From Hydrogenophaga sp. IBVHS2 (GTDB lineage: Bacteria > Pseudomonadota > Gammaproteobacteria > Burkholderiales > Burkholderiaceae_C): a DNA stretch of 64,000 bases. The notes under the pieces are model-generated. The model saw only the letters and a list, made by a program, of their open reading frames with translations. It did no database searches and was not told the origin of the DNA. The position numbers and the translations under genes are program-made. The stretch lies in the NCBI RefSeq assembly GCF_002127215.1, contig NZ_NFUT01000002.1, positions 589,069-653,068 of the forward strand, in the 5' to 3' direction. Every line of letters begins with the position of its first letter. The stretch's first letter is position 1. Positions 20,671-28,920 of this stretch are shown one piece after another.

Positions 20671-21467
20671 TGCTGGTTCACCCCGCCATCGATCCGGTGG
20701 CGCTGCAGCTGGGTCCGGTGGCCATCCACTGGTACGGCCTGACGTACCTCGCGGCCTTCGTGCTGTTCGTGCTGCTCGGGCGCCTGCGCCTGAAGCACGA
20801 GCCCTTTGCCAGCCAGCGCGAACCGGCCTGGGCCCCGCGCGACGTCGAGGACATCCTGTTCCTGGGCGTGCTGGGCGTGGTGGCCGGCGGGCGCATCGGC
20901 TACTGCGTGTTCTACCAGCCGGGCTACTACCTCCAGCACCCGCTGGAGGTGTTCGCGGTGTGGCAGGGCGGCATGAGCTTTCATGGCGGCCTGATCGGCG
21001 TGCTGTTGGCCATGGTCTGGTTCGCCCGCAGCCGGCGCCGGCCCTGGCTGCAGGTGATGGACTTCGTGGCACCCTGCGTGCCCACCGGCCTGGCGGCCGG
21101 GCGGGTGGGCAACTTCCTCAATGGCGAGCTGTGGGGCCGCGTGGCCGATCCGTCGCTGCCCTGGGGCATGGTGTTCCGGGGTGCGGGCGACCTGCCGCGC
21201 CACCCTTCGCAGGTGTACCAGTTCCTGCTGGAGGGGCTGCTGCTGTTCGTGCTGCTGTGGCTGTATGCCCGCAAGCCCCGCGCCACCGGCCAGGTGTCGG
21301 CCCTGTTCCTGCTGGGCTACGGCGTGTTCCGCTTCGTGGCCGAGTTCTTCCGCGAGCCCGACGCCCACCTGGGCCTGCTGTCGCTGGGCATGAGCATGGG
21401 CCAGTGGCTGTGCGTCCCGATGATCGTGGGCGGGCTGGCGCTGGCCTGGCACAGCCGGCCGCGTTGA
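20670..21467 (+). CDS. lgt: Prolipoprotein diacylglyceryl transferase
   Basis: A 265-residue integral membrane enzyme that adds diacylglycerol to the lipobox cysteine of prolipoproteins. It has about seven membrane helices, the conserved [15 protein letters not shown] region (catalytic His-Gly-Gly) and the Lgt signature [14 protein letters not shown]. The family's Arg in [12 protein letters not shown] is also present. It is coupled to ilvD by a one-base overlap and followed by an intrinsic terminator. Confidence 0.96.
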   Translation: MLVHPAIDPVALQLGPVAIHWYGLTYLAAFVLFVLLGRLRLKHEPFASQREPAWAPRDVEDILFLGVLGVVAGGRIGYCVFYQPGYYLQHPLEVFAVWQGGMSFHGGLIGVLLAMVWFARSRRRPWLQVMDFVAPCVPTGLAAGRVGNFLNGELWGRVADPSLPWGMVFRGAGDLPRHPSQVYQFLLEGLLLFVLLWLYARKPRATGQVSALFLLGYGVFRFVAEFFREPDAHLGLLSLGMSMGQWLCVPMIVGGLALAWHSRPR

Positions 21468-21489
21468 GCGCCAGCGATCCGACCGCGGA

Positions 21490-21517
21490 GGGCAGGGTAA
21501 GCACCTGCCCATTTTTT
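21490..21517 (+). terminator. Intrinsic terminator after lgt
   Basis: Stem GGGCAGG (21490-21496) pairs with CCTGCCC (21504-21510) around a 7-nt loop and is followed by T6 at 21512-21517. It separates ilvD-lgt from the malonate operon. Confidence 0.85.
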
Positions 21518-21533
21518 CGGACTCCGATCTAGC

Positions 21534-21545
21534 ATTACGCGTAAT
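21534..21545. promoter_or_regulatory. Candidate GntR operator before the malonate operon
   Basis: ATTACGCGTAAT is a perfect 12-bp palindrome 38 bp ahead of the regulator's ATG. It stands in a short AT-rich patch (21531-21556) in an otherwise GC-rich region. FadR/GntR proteins bind short palindromes of this size, so autoregulation by the adjacent GntR protein is the simplest reading. Confidence 0.55.
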
Positions 21546-21583
21546 TACAGATAATTTCCTGACCCTGCCCACGCACCCCCCCC

Positions 21584-22252
21584 ATGCGCCTGGTCCCCAG
21601 CTCCCTGCACGACGACGTGGCCGACCGGCTGCGCGGGCTGATCTTCGGCGGCAGCCTGGCGCCCGGCAGCTTCATCGACGAGCCGGCGCTGTGTGAGCAG
21701 CTGGGCATCTCCCGCACGCCGCTGCGCGAGGCGCTGAAGGTGCTCACTGCCGAGGGACTGCTGCGGCACGAACCGCGGCGCGGCTGCTTCGTCAACCAGA
21801 TCACCGAGCGCGACCTGGACGAGATCTTTCCGGTGATCGCGCTGCTGGAAGGCCGCTGCGCCTTCGAGGCGGCGCGCAACGCCAGCGACGCCGACCTGGC
21901 CGCACTCGATGTGCTGCACCAGCGCCTCAACCGCCATGCCCAGGCCCGGCGCATCAGCGAGTACTACGAGACCAACCACGCCATCCACGAAGCCATCATC
22001 ACCCTGGCCGACAACCGCTGGCTGGCCCAGGTGATCGGCGACCTGCGCAAGATCCTGCGGCTGGCCCGGCTGCAGCAGCTGCATGCCCCCGGTCGCCTGG
22101 CCCAGAGCCTGGCCGAGCACATGGCGGTGTACGCCGCCCTCCAGGCCCGCGATGCCGAGGGCGCCGAGGCGGCCATGCGCACCCACCTGACGCGTCAGCG
22201 CGAGGCGCTGCGCGAGCTGGCCCGCCAACGCACTTCAAGGATTTCGGCATGA
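21584..22252 (+). CDS. matR: GntR/FadR-type regulator of malonate utilisation
   Basis: A 222-residue repressor-like protein. It has an N-terminal winged helix (residues about 8-70, recognition region LCEQLGISRTPLREALKVL) and a C-terminal all-helical FCD domain (about 80-205, with metal-binding-type His in NHAIHEAI and EHMAVYAAL). Position at the head of the malonyl-CoA decarboxylase / malonyl-CoA synthetase operon, in the same direction, matches MatR of other proteobacteria, which responds to malonate. The stop overlaps the next start by four bases (ATGA). Symbol assigned by context. Confidence 0.85.
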   Translation: MRLVPSSLHDDVADRLRGLIFGGSLAPGSFIDEPALCEQLGISRTPLREALKVLTAEGLLRHEPRRGCFVNQITERDLDEIFPVIALLEGRCAFEAARNASDADLAALDVLHQRLNRHAQARRISEYYETNHAIHEAIITLADNRWLAQVIGDLRKILRLARLQQLHAPGRLAQSLAEHMAVYAALQARDAEGAEAAMRTHLTRQREALRELARQRTSRISA

Positions 22253-23580
22253 ACGCTTCGACCTGGATCAGCGAGCGGGTGGGCAAGCTTCGTTCATCGG
22301 CGCCTGCATCGGTGCGGCGCAGCACCGCCGAGCGGCTGAAGGCGCGGCTGCGCCAGGGTGACGAGGCCCTGTCGCCGCGCGCCCTGCGCCAGCGGCTCGA
22401 CGAGATCCAGGCCATCGTGGACCCCATGGTCAGCGAGGTCGAGGGCGGTCGTCGGGCCCAGCTGCTGATGGACTGGTACGCCACCGCGCCGGCACCCGAG
22501 CGGCGCGATGTCTGGCGGCTGCTGTGCGAGCAGTTCAAGGCCGACCCCGAGAAGGTCCGCAAGGCCCAGGCCGATCTGGCCGCTGCCGCCGGGACGCCGG
22601 ACGAGGCCGCGGCCGAGGTGCGGTTCCGCCGCGCCACCGTCTCGCCCCGGCGCCGGGTGCTGCAGCGCATCAGCGCGCATCCGCAGGGCATCCGGTTCCT
22701 GGTGGACATGCGGGCCGAACTGCAGCCCTGCCTGAAGGGCGAGCCGTCGCTGCAGGCGCTGGATGTGGAGATGGAGTACATGTTCTCCACCTGGTTCGAC
22801 GTGGGCTTTCTGGAGCTGCGCCGCATCAGCTGGGACTCGCCGGCCTCGCTGGTGGAAAAGCTGATCCAGTACGAGGCGGTGCACGACATCCGCAGCTGGG
22901 CCGACGTGAAGAACCGGCTCGACAGCGACCGCCGCTGCTACGGCTTCTTCCACCCGCGTCTGCCCGGCGAGCCGCTGATCTTCGTGGAAGTGGCGCTCAT
23001 GAACCACATCGCCCAGAGCATCACGCCGTTGCTGGACGAGTCGGCCGCCCCGGACGACCTGACCCGCGCCACCACCGCCATCTTCTATTCCATCAGCAAC
23101 ACCCAGACCGGCCTGCGGGGTGTGAGCTTCGGTGATTCGCTGATCAAGCACGTGGTGGAAACCCTGCAGGCCGAGTTCCCGCGCCTCAAGGTGTTCGCCA
23201 CGCTCTCGCCGATTCCCGGGCTGCGGACCTGGCTGCAGCGCCAGGCACCGGCCGATCTGCTGGCGGCCTGGGAGCGCTGGGACGAACTGGGCGAACACGA
23301 CACGCCGCGGCGGGCCTTGCTGGGCTGGGCCGCGCGCTACCTGACCCGCGAACTGGCCGACGGCAAGCCGCTGGACCCGGTGGCCCGCTTCCATCTGGGC
23401 AACGGGGCGCGGGTGGAGCGCCTGAACTGGGGTGCCGACCCCTCGGCCAAAGGGGTCAAGCAGTCGTATGGCCTGATGGTCAACTACCTCTACGACCTCA
23501 AGCGCCTGGACCGGCATCGCGCCCAGCTCGCAGCCGGAAAAATACCGATGGCCGGCGCCGTGGAAGACCTGTACCTTTGA
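22249..23580 (+). CDS. matA: Malonyl-CoA decarboxylase
   Basis: A 443-residue enzyme converting malonyl-CoA to acetyl-CoA and CO2. It has the helical N-terminal oligomerisation domain, followed by the GNAT-like catalytic domain with HPRLPGEPLIFVEVAL, SISNTQTGLRGVSFG, the LSPIPGLRTWLQ motif, and the active-site His region ARFHLGNGARVERLNW. ATG 22249 overlaps the regulator's stop. Together with MatB it turns free malonate into acetyl-CoA. Confidence 0.94.
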   Translation: MNASTWISERVGKLRSSAPASVRRSTAERLKARLRQGDEALSPRALRQRLDEIQAIVDPMVSEVEGGRRAQLLMDWYATAPAPERRDVWRLLCEQFKADPEKVRKAQADLAAAAGTPDEAAAEVRFRRATVSPRRRVLQRISAHPQGIRFLVDMRAELQPCLKGEPSLQALDVEMEYMFSTWFDVGFLELRRISWDSPASLVEKLIQYEAVHDIRSWADVKNRLDSDRRCYGFFHPRLPGEPLIFVEVALMNHIAQSITPLLDESAAPDDLTRATTAIFYSISNTQTGLRGVSFGDSLIKHVVETLQAEFPRLKVFATLSPIPGLRTWLQRQAPADLLAAWERWDELGEHDTPRRALLGWAARYLTRELADGKPLDPVARFHLGNGARVERLNWGADPSAKGVKQSYGLMVNYLYDLKRLDRHRAQLAAGKIPMAGAVEDLYL

Positions 23581-23620
23581 CCGCTTTCACCCACAACCAC
23601 AACGACCCGGAGACAACACC

Positions 23621-24604
23621 ATGAGCCCATTGCTGCAACGCCGCCACCTGCTGGGTGCCACCCTGGCCGGCACCGCCCTTCACCATGCGGGCGCCTTCGC
23701 CCAGACCGGCTGGCCCGCCAAGCCGGTCACCATGATCGTGCCGTTCCCGGCCGGCGGCGGCACCGACGCCTTCGCGCGGCCGCTGTCCGCGGCCTTCACC
23801 CGGCTCTCCGGCAAGTCGCTGGTGATCGACAACCGGGGCGGCGCCGGCGGCACGCTGGGGGCCAGCATCGCGGCCAAGGCCCAGCCCGACGGCTACACCC
23901 TGTTCATGGGCGCGGTGCACCACTCCATCGCCCCGGCCATGTACCCCAAGCTCGATTACGACATCGAGAAGGACCTGATCCCCCTGATCCTGGTGGCCAG
24001 CGTGCCGCAGGTGCTGGTGGTCAGCCCCAAGCGCATCCCGGGCAACTTCCAGGACTTCCTCAAGCAGGTCAAGTCCAGTCCCGGCAAGCTCAACTACGGC
24101 TCGGCCGGCGGCGGCACCTCGCACCACCTGGCCGGCGAGCTGTTCAAGCAGCAGACCAAGACCTTCATCACCCACATCCCCTACCGGGGCGCGGGCCCGG
24201 CCCTCAACGACCTGATCGCCGGCAACGTGGACATGATGTTCGACGGCCTGGGATCGTCGGCCGCGCACATCAAGGGCGGCCGCATCAAGGCGCTCATGGT
24301 GGCCGGCGCCAGGCGCAATCCGGCCTTCCCCGACGTGCCCTGCGCCGCCGAACTGGGCCTGCCGGACTACAACGTCACCACCTGGTACGGCGTGTGGGCC
24401 CCCAAGGGCACCCCGGCCGATGCCCAGAAGGCCGCCATCGACGAGATCCGCAAGGCGGTCAACACCGACGAGGCCAAGGCCGTGTGGGCCAACCAGGGCG
24501 CCGAGTTCCCGGACCTCAGCGGCAATGCCTTCGACAGCTTCGTCAAGGGCGAGATCCGCAAGTGGGCTGCCGTGGTCAAGGCCTCGGGCGCCAAGCTGGA
24601 CTGA
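23621..24604 (+). CDS. Tripartite tricarboxylate transporter substrate-binding protein (Bug/TctC)
   Basis: A 327-residue periplasmic binding protein with an N-terminal export signal (MSPLLQRRHLLGATLAGTAL, twin-arginine-like RR but probably Sec) cleaved near AFAQTGWPAK. Typical TctC/Bug features are PVTMIVPFPAGGGTDAFARP, IDNRGGAGGTLGA and NYGSAGGGTSHHLAGE. No TctA or TctB membrane partners lie nearby, the common orphan situation in Burkholderiales. From its place between matA and matB it probably binds malonate or a related dicarboxylate. ATG 23621 follows CCGGAG at 23609-23614. Its TGA overlaps the next ATG. Confidence 0.92.
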   Translation: MSPLLQRRHLLGATLAGTALHHAGAFAQTGWPAKPVTMIVPFPAGGGTDAFARPLSAAFTRLSGKSLVIDNRGGAGGTLGASIAAKAQPDGYTLFMGAVHHSIAPAMYPKLDYDIEKDLIPLILVASVPQVLVVSPKRIPGNFQDFLKQVKSSPGKLNYGSAGGGTSHHLAGELFKQQTKTFITHIPYRGAGPALNDLIAGNVDMMFDGLGSSAAHIKGGRIKALMVAGARRNPAFPDVPCAAELGLPDYNVTTWYGVWAPKGTPADAQKAAIDEIRKAVNTDEAKAVWANQGAEFPDLSGNAFDSFVKGEIRKWAAVVKASGAKLD

Positions 24605-25398
24605 TGCGCGGCGTGGGCCACATCCGCTTCGGTATCGAAGGGGCGCTGGCCCGCGTGACGCTGTGCCATCCCGGTCGGCTCAATGCCATGTCGCGCGCCA
24701 TGTGGCGCGAGCTGGCCGACGTTTTCCGGCGGCTGCAGGCCGGCCCGGGCGAACTGGCCGGCGTGCGCGCCGTGCTGGTGAGCGGGGAGGGCGGCCACTT
24801 CTGTGCCGGGGGCGACATCGCCGAATACCCGGATTTCCGGTTCCGCCCGGAGGGGCTGCGCGACTTCCACGAGAACGACGTCTGGGGCGGCCTGTCCGCC
24901 ATGCTGGACTGCGACCTGCCGGTGGTGGCCGCCATCGAGGGCAACTGCATGGGCGCCGGCATGGAGATCGCCAGCTGCTGCGACATCCGTGTGGCCGGCC
25001 AAGGTGCCCGCTTCGGCGCGCCGATTGCGCGGCTGGGCTTCCCCATGGCCCCGCGCGAGGCCCAGCTGGTGGCCCGCGAGGCCGGTCTGGCCACGGCACG
25101 CGAAATGCTGCTGCAGGCCGCCGTGCTGGATGCAAACACCCTGCTGCAGCGCGGCTTCCTGCAGGCGGTGGTCGATGACGCCGACGTGCAGGCCGATGCG
25201 CTGGAGCGCGCCACCCGCATGGCCGGCCTGGCCCCGCAGGCGGCGCGGCTTAACAAGCAGACCCTGCGTGCCCTGTGCCCGCCCGAACCCGATGCCGCCC
25301 TGCTGGCCGGCGCCTACGACTACGCCGACAGCGCCGAGCACCGCGAAGGCATCACGGCATTCCTGCACAAGCGCGCCCCGGTGTTCGGGGGCGCCTGA
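24604..25398 (+). CDS. Enoyl-CoA hydratase/isomerase family protein
   Basis: A 264-residue crotonase-fold protein starting MRGVGHIRFGIEGALARVTL. It has the first oxyanion loop SGEGGHFCAGGDIAEYPD and the second AIEGNCMGAGMEIASCCDI. The catalytic glutamate pair of true hydratases is not obvious: the helix after GGDIAEY lacks the usual first Glu and the second site reads GFPMAPREAQ. It may therefore act as an isomerase, hydrolase or decarboxylase on a malonyl- or acyl-CoA thioester. The start overlaps the TctC-type gene's stop (TGATG). Co-transcription within the malonate operon is clear, but its step is not. Confidence 0.85.
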   Translation: MRGVGHIRFGIEGALARVTLCHPGRLNAMSRAMWRELADVFRRLQAGPGELAGVRAVLVSGEGGHFCAGGDIAEYPDFRFRPEGLRDFHENDVWGGLSAMLDCDLPVVAAIEGNCMGAGMEIASCCDIRVAGQGARFGAPIARLGFPMAPREAQLVAREAGLATAREMLLQAAVLDANTLLQRGFLQAVVDDADVQADALERATRMAGLAPQAARLNKQTLRALCPPEPDAALLAGAYDYADSAEHREGITAFLHKRAPVFGGA

Positions 25399-25423
25399 TA
25401 TTTCCTGTACCACCCCGCCTGCC

Positions 25424-26977
25424 ATGAGCAACCACAACCTGTATGTCGCCCTGCGCGACGCCTTCCCCGCCGACCTGGACGCCACCGCCGTGGAGACCGT
25501 GGGCGGTGCCCAGTCCGGCCTGCGTTATTCATGGCGCGATCTGGACCGCGCCACTGCCATGGTGGCCAACCTGATCGACTCGCTGAAGCTGCCGCCGCGC
25601 TCGCGCATCGCGGTGCAGGTGGAGAAGTCGGTCGAGGCCCTCATCCTGTACCTGGCCACGCTGCGCGCCGGTCATGTGTTCCTGCCGCTCAACACCGCCT
25701 ACCAGGCCGGCGAGATCGAGTACTTCGTGGGCAACGCAGAGCCGGCCATGGTGGTGTGCAGTCCGGCCAATTTCGGCTGGGTCTCCAAGATCGCCTTCCA
25801 GGCCGGCACCCGCCATGTGTTCACCCTGGGCGACGACCGCACCGGCAGCCTGCTGGACCGCGCCGCCCACCACAGCGACGTGCACACCCCGGCCACCTGC
25901 GCGGCCGACGAGCTGGGCGTGATCATCTACACCAGCGGCACCACCGGCCGCAGCAAGGGGGCCATGCTCTCGCACGGCAACATGCTGAGCAACGCCCGCG
26001 TGCTGCGCGACTACTGGGGCTGGAAGGCCGACGACGTGCTGATCCATGCGTTGCCCATCTTCCATGTGCACGGTCTGTTCGTGGCCATCCATGGCGCACT
26101 CATCAACGGCAGCCCGATGCTGTGGCTCAACAAGTTCGAGCCCCGGGCGGTGCTGGAGCTCATGGGGCGTGCCACCGTGTTCATGGGCGTGCCCACGCTC
26201 TACACCCGCCTGCTGGCCGAGCCGGGCCTCACCCGCGAGGCGGCTGCCGGCATGCGGCTGTTCGTGTCGGGCTCGGCACCGCTGCTGATCGAGACCTTCC
26301 AGGCCTGGCGGGAGCGCACCGGCCACACCATCCTGGAACGCTACGGCATGAGCGAGACCATCATGCTGACCTCCAACCCCTACCGCGAGGACCCGCGCCA
26401 TCCCGGCCAGACCGAGCGCCGGGGCGGCACCGTGGGATTCCCGCTGCCCGGCGTGCAGCTGCGCGTGGTGGACGACGCCGGCCGCCCGGTGGAGACCGGC
26501 GAGATCGGTGGCATCCAGGTGCGCGGCCCCAACGTGTTCAGCGGCTACTGGCGCATGCCCGAGAAGACGGCCGAGGAGTTCACCAGCGACGGCTTCTTCA
26601 AGACCGGCGACGTGGGCAAGGTCGACGAGCGTGGTTATGTGACCATCGTCGGCCGCAGCAAGGACCTCATCATCTCCGGCGGCTACAACGTCTATCCGGC
26701 CGAGGTCGAGAGCGAGCTCAACCAGATGCCCGGCGTGGCCGAGAGCGCGGTGGTGGGCGTGCCGCACCCGGACTTCGGCGAGGTGGGGGTGGCGGTGGTG
26801 ATCGCCCGGCCCGGCACCGAGCCCGATCCGCAGGCGCTGATCAACGCGCTCAAGGCGCGGCTGGCCAACTACAAGATCCCCAAGCGGTGCTTCGTGGTGC
26901 CCGAACTGCCGCGCAACACCATGGGCAAGGTGCAGAAGAACCTGCTGCGCGACCAGCACAAGGGCCTGTTCAGCTGA
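25424..26977 (+). CDS. matB: Malonyl-CoA synthetase
   Basis: A 517-residue AMP-forming acyl-CoA ligase. The adenylation motif YTSGTTGRSKGAMLSHGN lies near residue 170, then ALPIFHVHGLF, the motif ERYGMSETIM (typical of malonyl-CoA synthetases), the hinge GRSKDLIISGGYNVYPAEVE, and the catalytic lysine in LPRNTMGKVQKNLLR. Length and motifs match MatB. Start ATG 25424 gives the family N-terminus MSNHNLYVALRDAF, and longer frames run back into the hydratase gene. It converts imported malonate to malonyl-CoA for MatA. Last gene of the operon, convergent with the MATE gene 6 bp away. Confidence 0.93.
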   Translation: MSNHNLYVALRDAFPADLDATAVETVGGAQSGLRYSWRDLDRATAMVANLIDSLKLPPRSRIAVQVEKSVEALILYLATLRAGHVFLPLNTAYQAGEIEYFVGNAEPAMVVCSPANFGWVSKIAFQAGTRHVFTLGDDRTGSLLDRAAHHSDVHTPATCAADELGVIIYTSGTTGRSKGAMLSHGNMLSNARVLRDYWGWKADDVLIHALPIFHVHGLFVAIHGALINGSPMLWLNKFEPRAVLELMGRATVFMGVPTLYTRLLAEPGLTREAAAGMRLFVSGSAPLLIETFQAWRERTGHTILERYGMSETIMLTSNPYREDPRHPGQTERRGGTVGFPLPGVQLRVVDDAGRPVETGEIGGIQVRGPNVFSGYWRMPEKTAEEFTSDGFFKTGDVGKVDERGYVTIVGRSKDLIISGGYNVYPAEVESELNQMPGVAESAVVGVPHPDFGEVGVAVVIARPGTEPDPQALINALKARLANYKIPKRCFVVPELPRNTMGKVQKNLLRDQHKGLFS

Positions 26978-26983
26978 GGGGGC

Positions 26984-28345
26984 TCAACCGGCCTGGGCCT
27001 CCATCCGCCGGATCACCCGGCGGCACAGCCACATGCCGGCCACCCCGAAGCCCACCACGCCCAGGCCATAGCCGGCCAGCACGCCCAGGGCGCCAAACCA
27101 CTGCCCGCCCAGGGCAATGAAGGGGGCCACGCCCAGCGTGGCTCGGCCCCAGTTCAGCGCGGTGGAATAGAAGGCGAAGCCCAGGTTGTTGAAGGCCGCG
27201 TTGGCCACGAACAGCGCGCCGTTGAACAGGTAGCTGCCGGCCACGAACAGGCAGAAGAACTCGATGAGTTCGGCCGCCTCCCCGGTGGCCCCGAACGCCT
27301 GTGCGATCCAGCCTCGGGTCAGCGCCAGCAGCAGCCACACCGCCAGCACATACACCGCCACCAGCTTCAGGCTGTCGTCCAGCGTGCTGCGCAGGCGGTC
27401 GTGCCGCTGCGCGCCCAGGTTCTGTCCCATGATCGGCCCCACCGCGCCGGACAAAGCGAACAGCGCCACGAAGGCCAGCGGAATGATCCGCACGATGACG
27501 GCCCAGGCTGCCACCGCCGCGTCGCCGAACGGTGCCATCACCCCGGTCACCATGGCGTTGCCCACCGGCGTGGCCAGTTGCGTGAGCACCGCCGGCAGAC
27601 CGATGGCCATGTAGGGCTTCCAGTGCTGCTGCAGGCTGGAGCGCGTCGGCCACGCCCAGAGCCGGTGCCGTCGCACCAGCGCGTGCAGGCCGAAGGCCAC
27701 CATCGCGGCGCGGGCGATCACGGTCACCCCGGCTGCGCCGTCCAGGCCCCAGCCCAGGGTCAGGATGGCCAGCGGGTCCAGGCAGGCCACCACGGCGGCG
27801 CCGCACAGCGTCACGCCCATGGCACGCCGGGCATCGCCCACGGCGCGCAGCAGGGCGCCCAGGCCCATGGCCAGGCCCAGCAGCGGGGCCGAGGGCAGCA
27901 CGATCCACAGGAAGCGCGCCGCCGCCTGCGCCGCTTCGCCCCGGGCACCCAGGGCCTGCAGCATCCAGGGCACGGCAGGGGCCATCAGCAGGGCGCAGGC
28001 CGCCATGGACAGTCCCATGTAGGCCAGCGAGGCGCCGGCCATCTGCCGGGCCTGCGGCATCTGCCCGGCCCCCAGGGCGCGGGAGGTCAGGGCGGTGGCG
28101 GCAATCGCCAGCCCGATGGACAACGAGGTCAGGAAGAACAGCAGCGTGGCGGCATAGCCTGCGGCCGCCGTGAGTTCGGGCTGACCCAGCCGGGCGATGT
28201 AGAACAGGTTGAGCACGTCCACCGCGAACAGCGCCATCAGCCCGACCGAGCCGGCGGCGGTCATGGAGGTGACGTGGCCCAGGGTGGAGCCGGTCAGGAA
28301 ACGACCGGCGTTGGGGGGGGTGGGGCGTGCGGTGGGAGCAGACAT
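26984..28345 (-). CDS. MATE family efflux transporter
   Basis: A 453-residue protein with about 12 membrane helices in two homologous halves, each with MatE features (FYIARLGQPELTAAAGYA in the first half, GPIMGQNLGAQRHDRLRS in the second). MATE proteins expel cationic drugs or metabolites using Na+ or H+ gradients. The substrate is not predictable. ATG 28345 lies 25 bp downstream of the universal stress protein stop on the same strand, so the two may be co-transcribed. The second half sequence G-Q-N-x-G-A is the strongest family mark. Confidence 0.92.
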   Translation of the reverse strand: MSAPTARPTPPNAGRFLTGSTLGHVTSMTAAGSVGLMALFAVDVLNLFYIARLGQPELTAAAGYAATLLFFLTSLSIGLAIAATALTSRALGAGQMPQARQMAGASLAYMGLSMAACALLMAPAVPWMLQALGARGEAAQAAARFLWIVLPSAPLLGLAMGLGALLRAVGDARRAMGVTLCGAAVVACLDPLAILTLGWGLDGAAGVTVIARAAMVAFGLHALVRRHRLWAWPTRSSLQQHWKPYMAIGLPAVLTQLATPVGNAMVTGVMAPFGDAAVAAWAVIVRIIPLAFVALFALSGAVGPIMGQNLGAQRHDRLRSTLDDSLKLVAVYVLAVWLLLALTRGWIAQAFGATGEAAELIEFFCLFVAGSYLFNGALFVANAAFNNLGFAFYSTALNWGRATLGVAPFIALGGQWFGALGVLAGYGLGVVGFGVAGMWLCRRVIRRMEAQAG

Positions 28346-28370
28346 GCGGGGCGCATTCTGCGCCTGCCGC

Positions 28371-28814
28371 TCAGCGCAGCACCAGCACCGGGATATTGGC
28401 GTGGGTCAGCACCTGCTGTGTCTCGCTGCCCAGCAGCAGCCGCTTGATGCCGCGCCGGCCGTGCGAGGCCATGACGATCAGGTCGCATTTCTGGCGCTTG
28501 GCGGTGGCAATGATGGCGTCGGACACCAGATCCGACTTCGCGGTCACCGGCTTGACCTTGATGCCGCGCAGCTGGCCGGCCGAGCGCACCGCCTCCACCG
28601 CCGTCAGGGCCTCGGTCTGCCACTGCTTCTCGATGCGCGCGACCTCGGCGGCCGCCAGGGCCACGCCGCCCTCGAAGTAGGACTGCGGGTAACGCGGCAC
28701 CACCTTGAGCGCCACCACATCGGCGCCGGTGATGTCGGCCAGGTCGAGGGCGTGCTGGACCGCCTTCTGCGAGAGCTTGGAGCCGTCGGTGGCCACCAGG
28801 ATGCGTCGGTACAT
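28371..28814 (-). CDS. Universal stress protein (UspA family)
   Basis: A 147-residue single-domain Usp. It starts MYRRILVATDGSKLSQKAV and ends with the ATP-binding type motif VMASHGRRGIKRLLLGSETQQVL (G-x2-G-x9-G-[ST]). ATP binding and a dimeric alpha/beta fold are expected. A ribosome site GGAGGAG lies just ahead of ATG 28814. The FNR box at 28872-28885 is centred about 31 bp from a plausible minus-strand -10 (TAACCT, 28850-28845). That is the geometry of a class II FNR-activated promoter, so induction under low oxygen is likely. Confidence 0.93.
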   Translation of the reverse strand: MYRRILVATDGSKLSQKAVQHALDLADITGADVVALKVVPRYPQSYFEGGVALAAAEVARIEKQWQTEALTAVEAVRSAGQLRGIKVKPVTAKSDLVSDAIIATAKRQKCDLIVMASHGRRGIKRLLLGSETQQVLTHANIPVLVLR

Positions 28815-28871
28815 GGTTTCTCCTCCGGTGTGGGTGATGGATGCAGGTTAGCGCCGCAAACCGGCGGCGCC

Positions 28872-28885
28872 TTGACATGGGTCAA
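28872..28885. promoter_or_regulatory. FNR-type box between usp and ccoI
   Basis: TTGACATGGGTCAA is a TTGAY-N4-RTCAA dyad matching FNR/ANR operators. Spacing fits activation of usp on the minus strand (centre to -10 about 31 bp). For ccoI on the plus strand the predicted start would fall almost on its ATG, so ccoI would be nearly leaderless if this box drives it. Confidence 0.75.
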
Positions 28886-28920
28886 CACCGCCGCAGATGG
28901 GCCGCCGTAAGCTGCGCTCC

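Noticed and set aside
18730..21072. Minus-strand frame of 780 codons opposite ilvD and lgt
   Set aside because: A composition artefact. Both ilvD and lgt have full motif sets on the plus strand.
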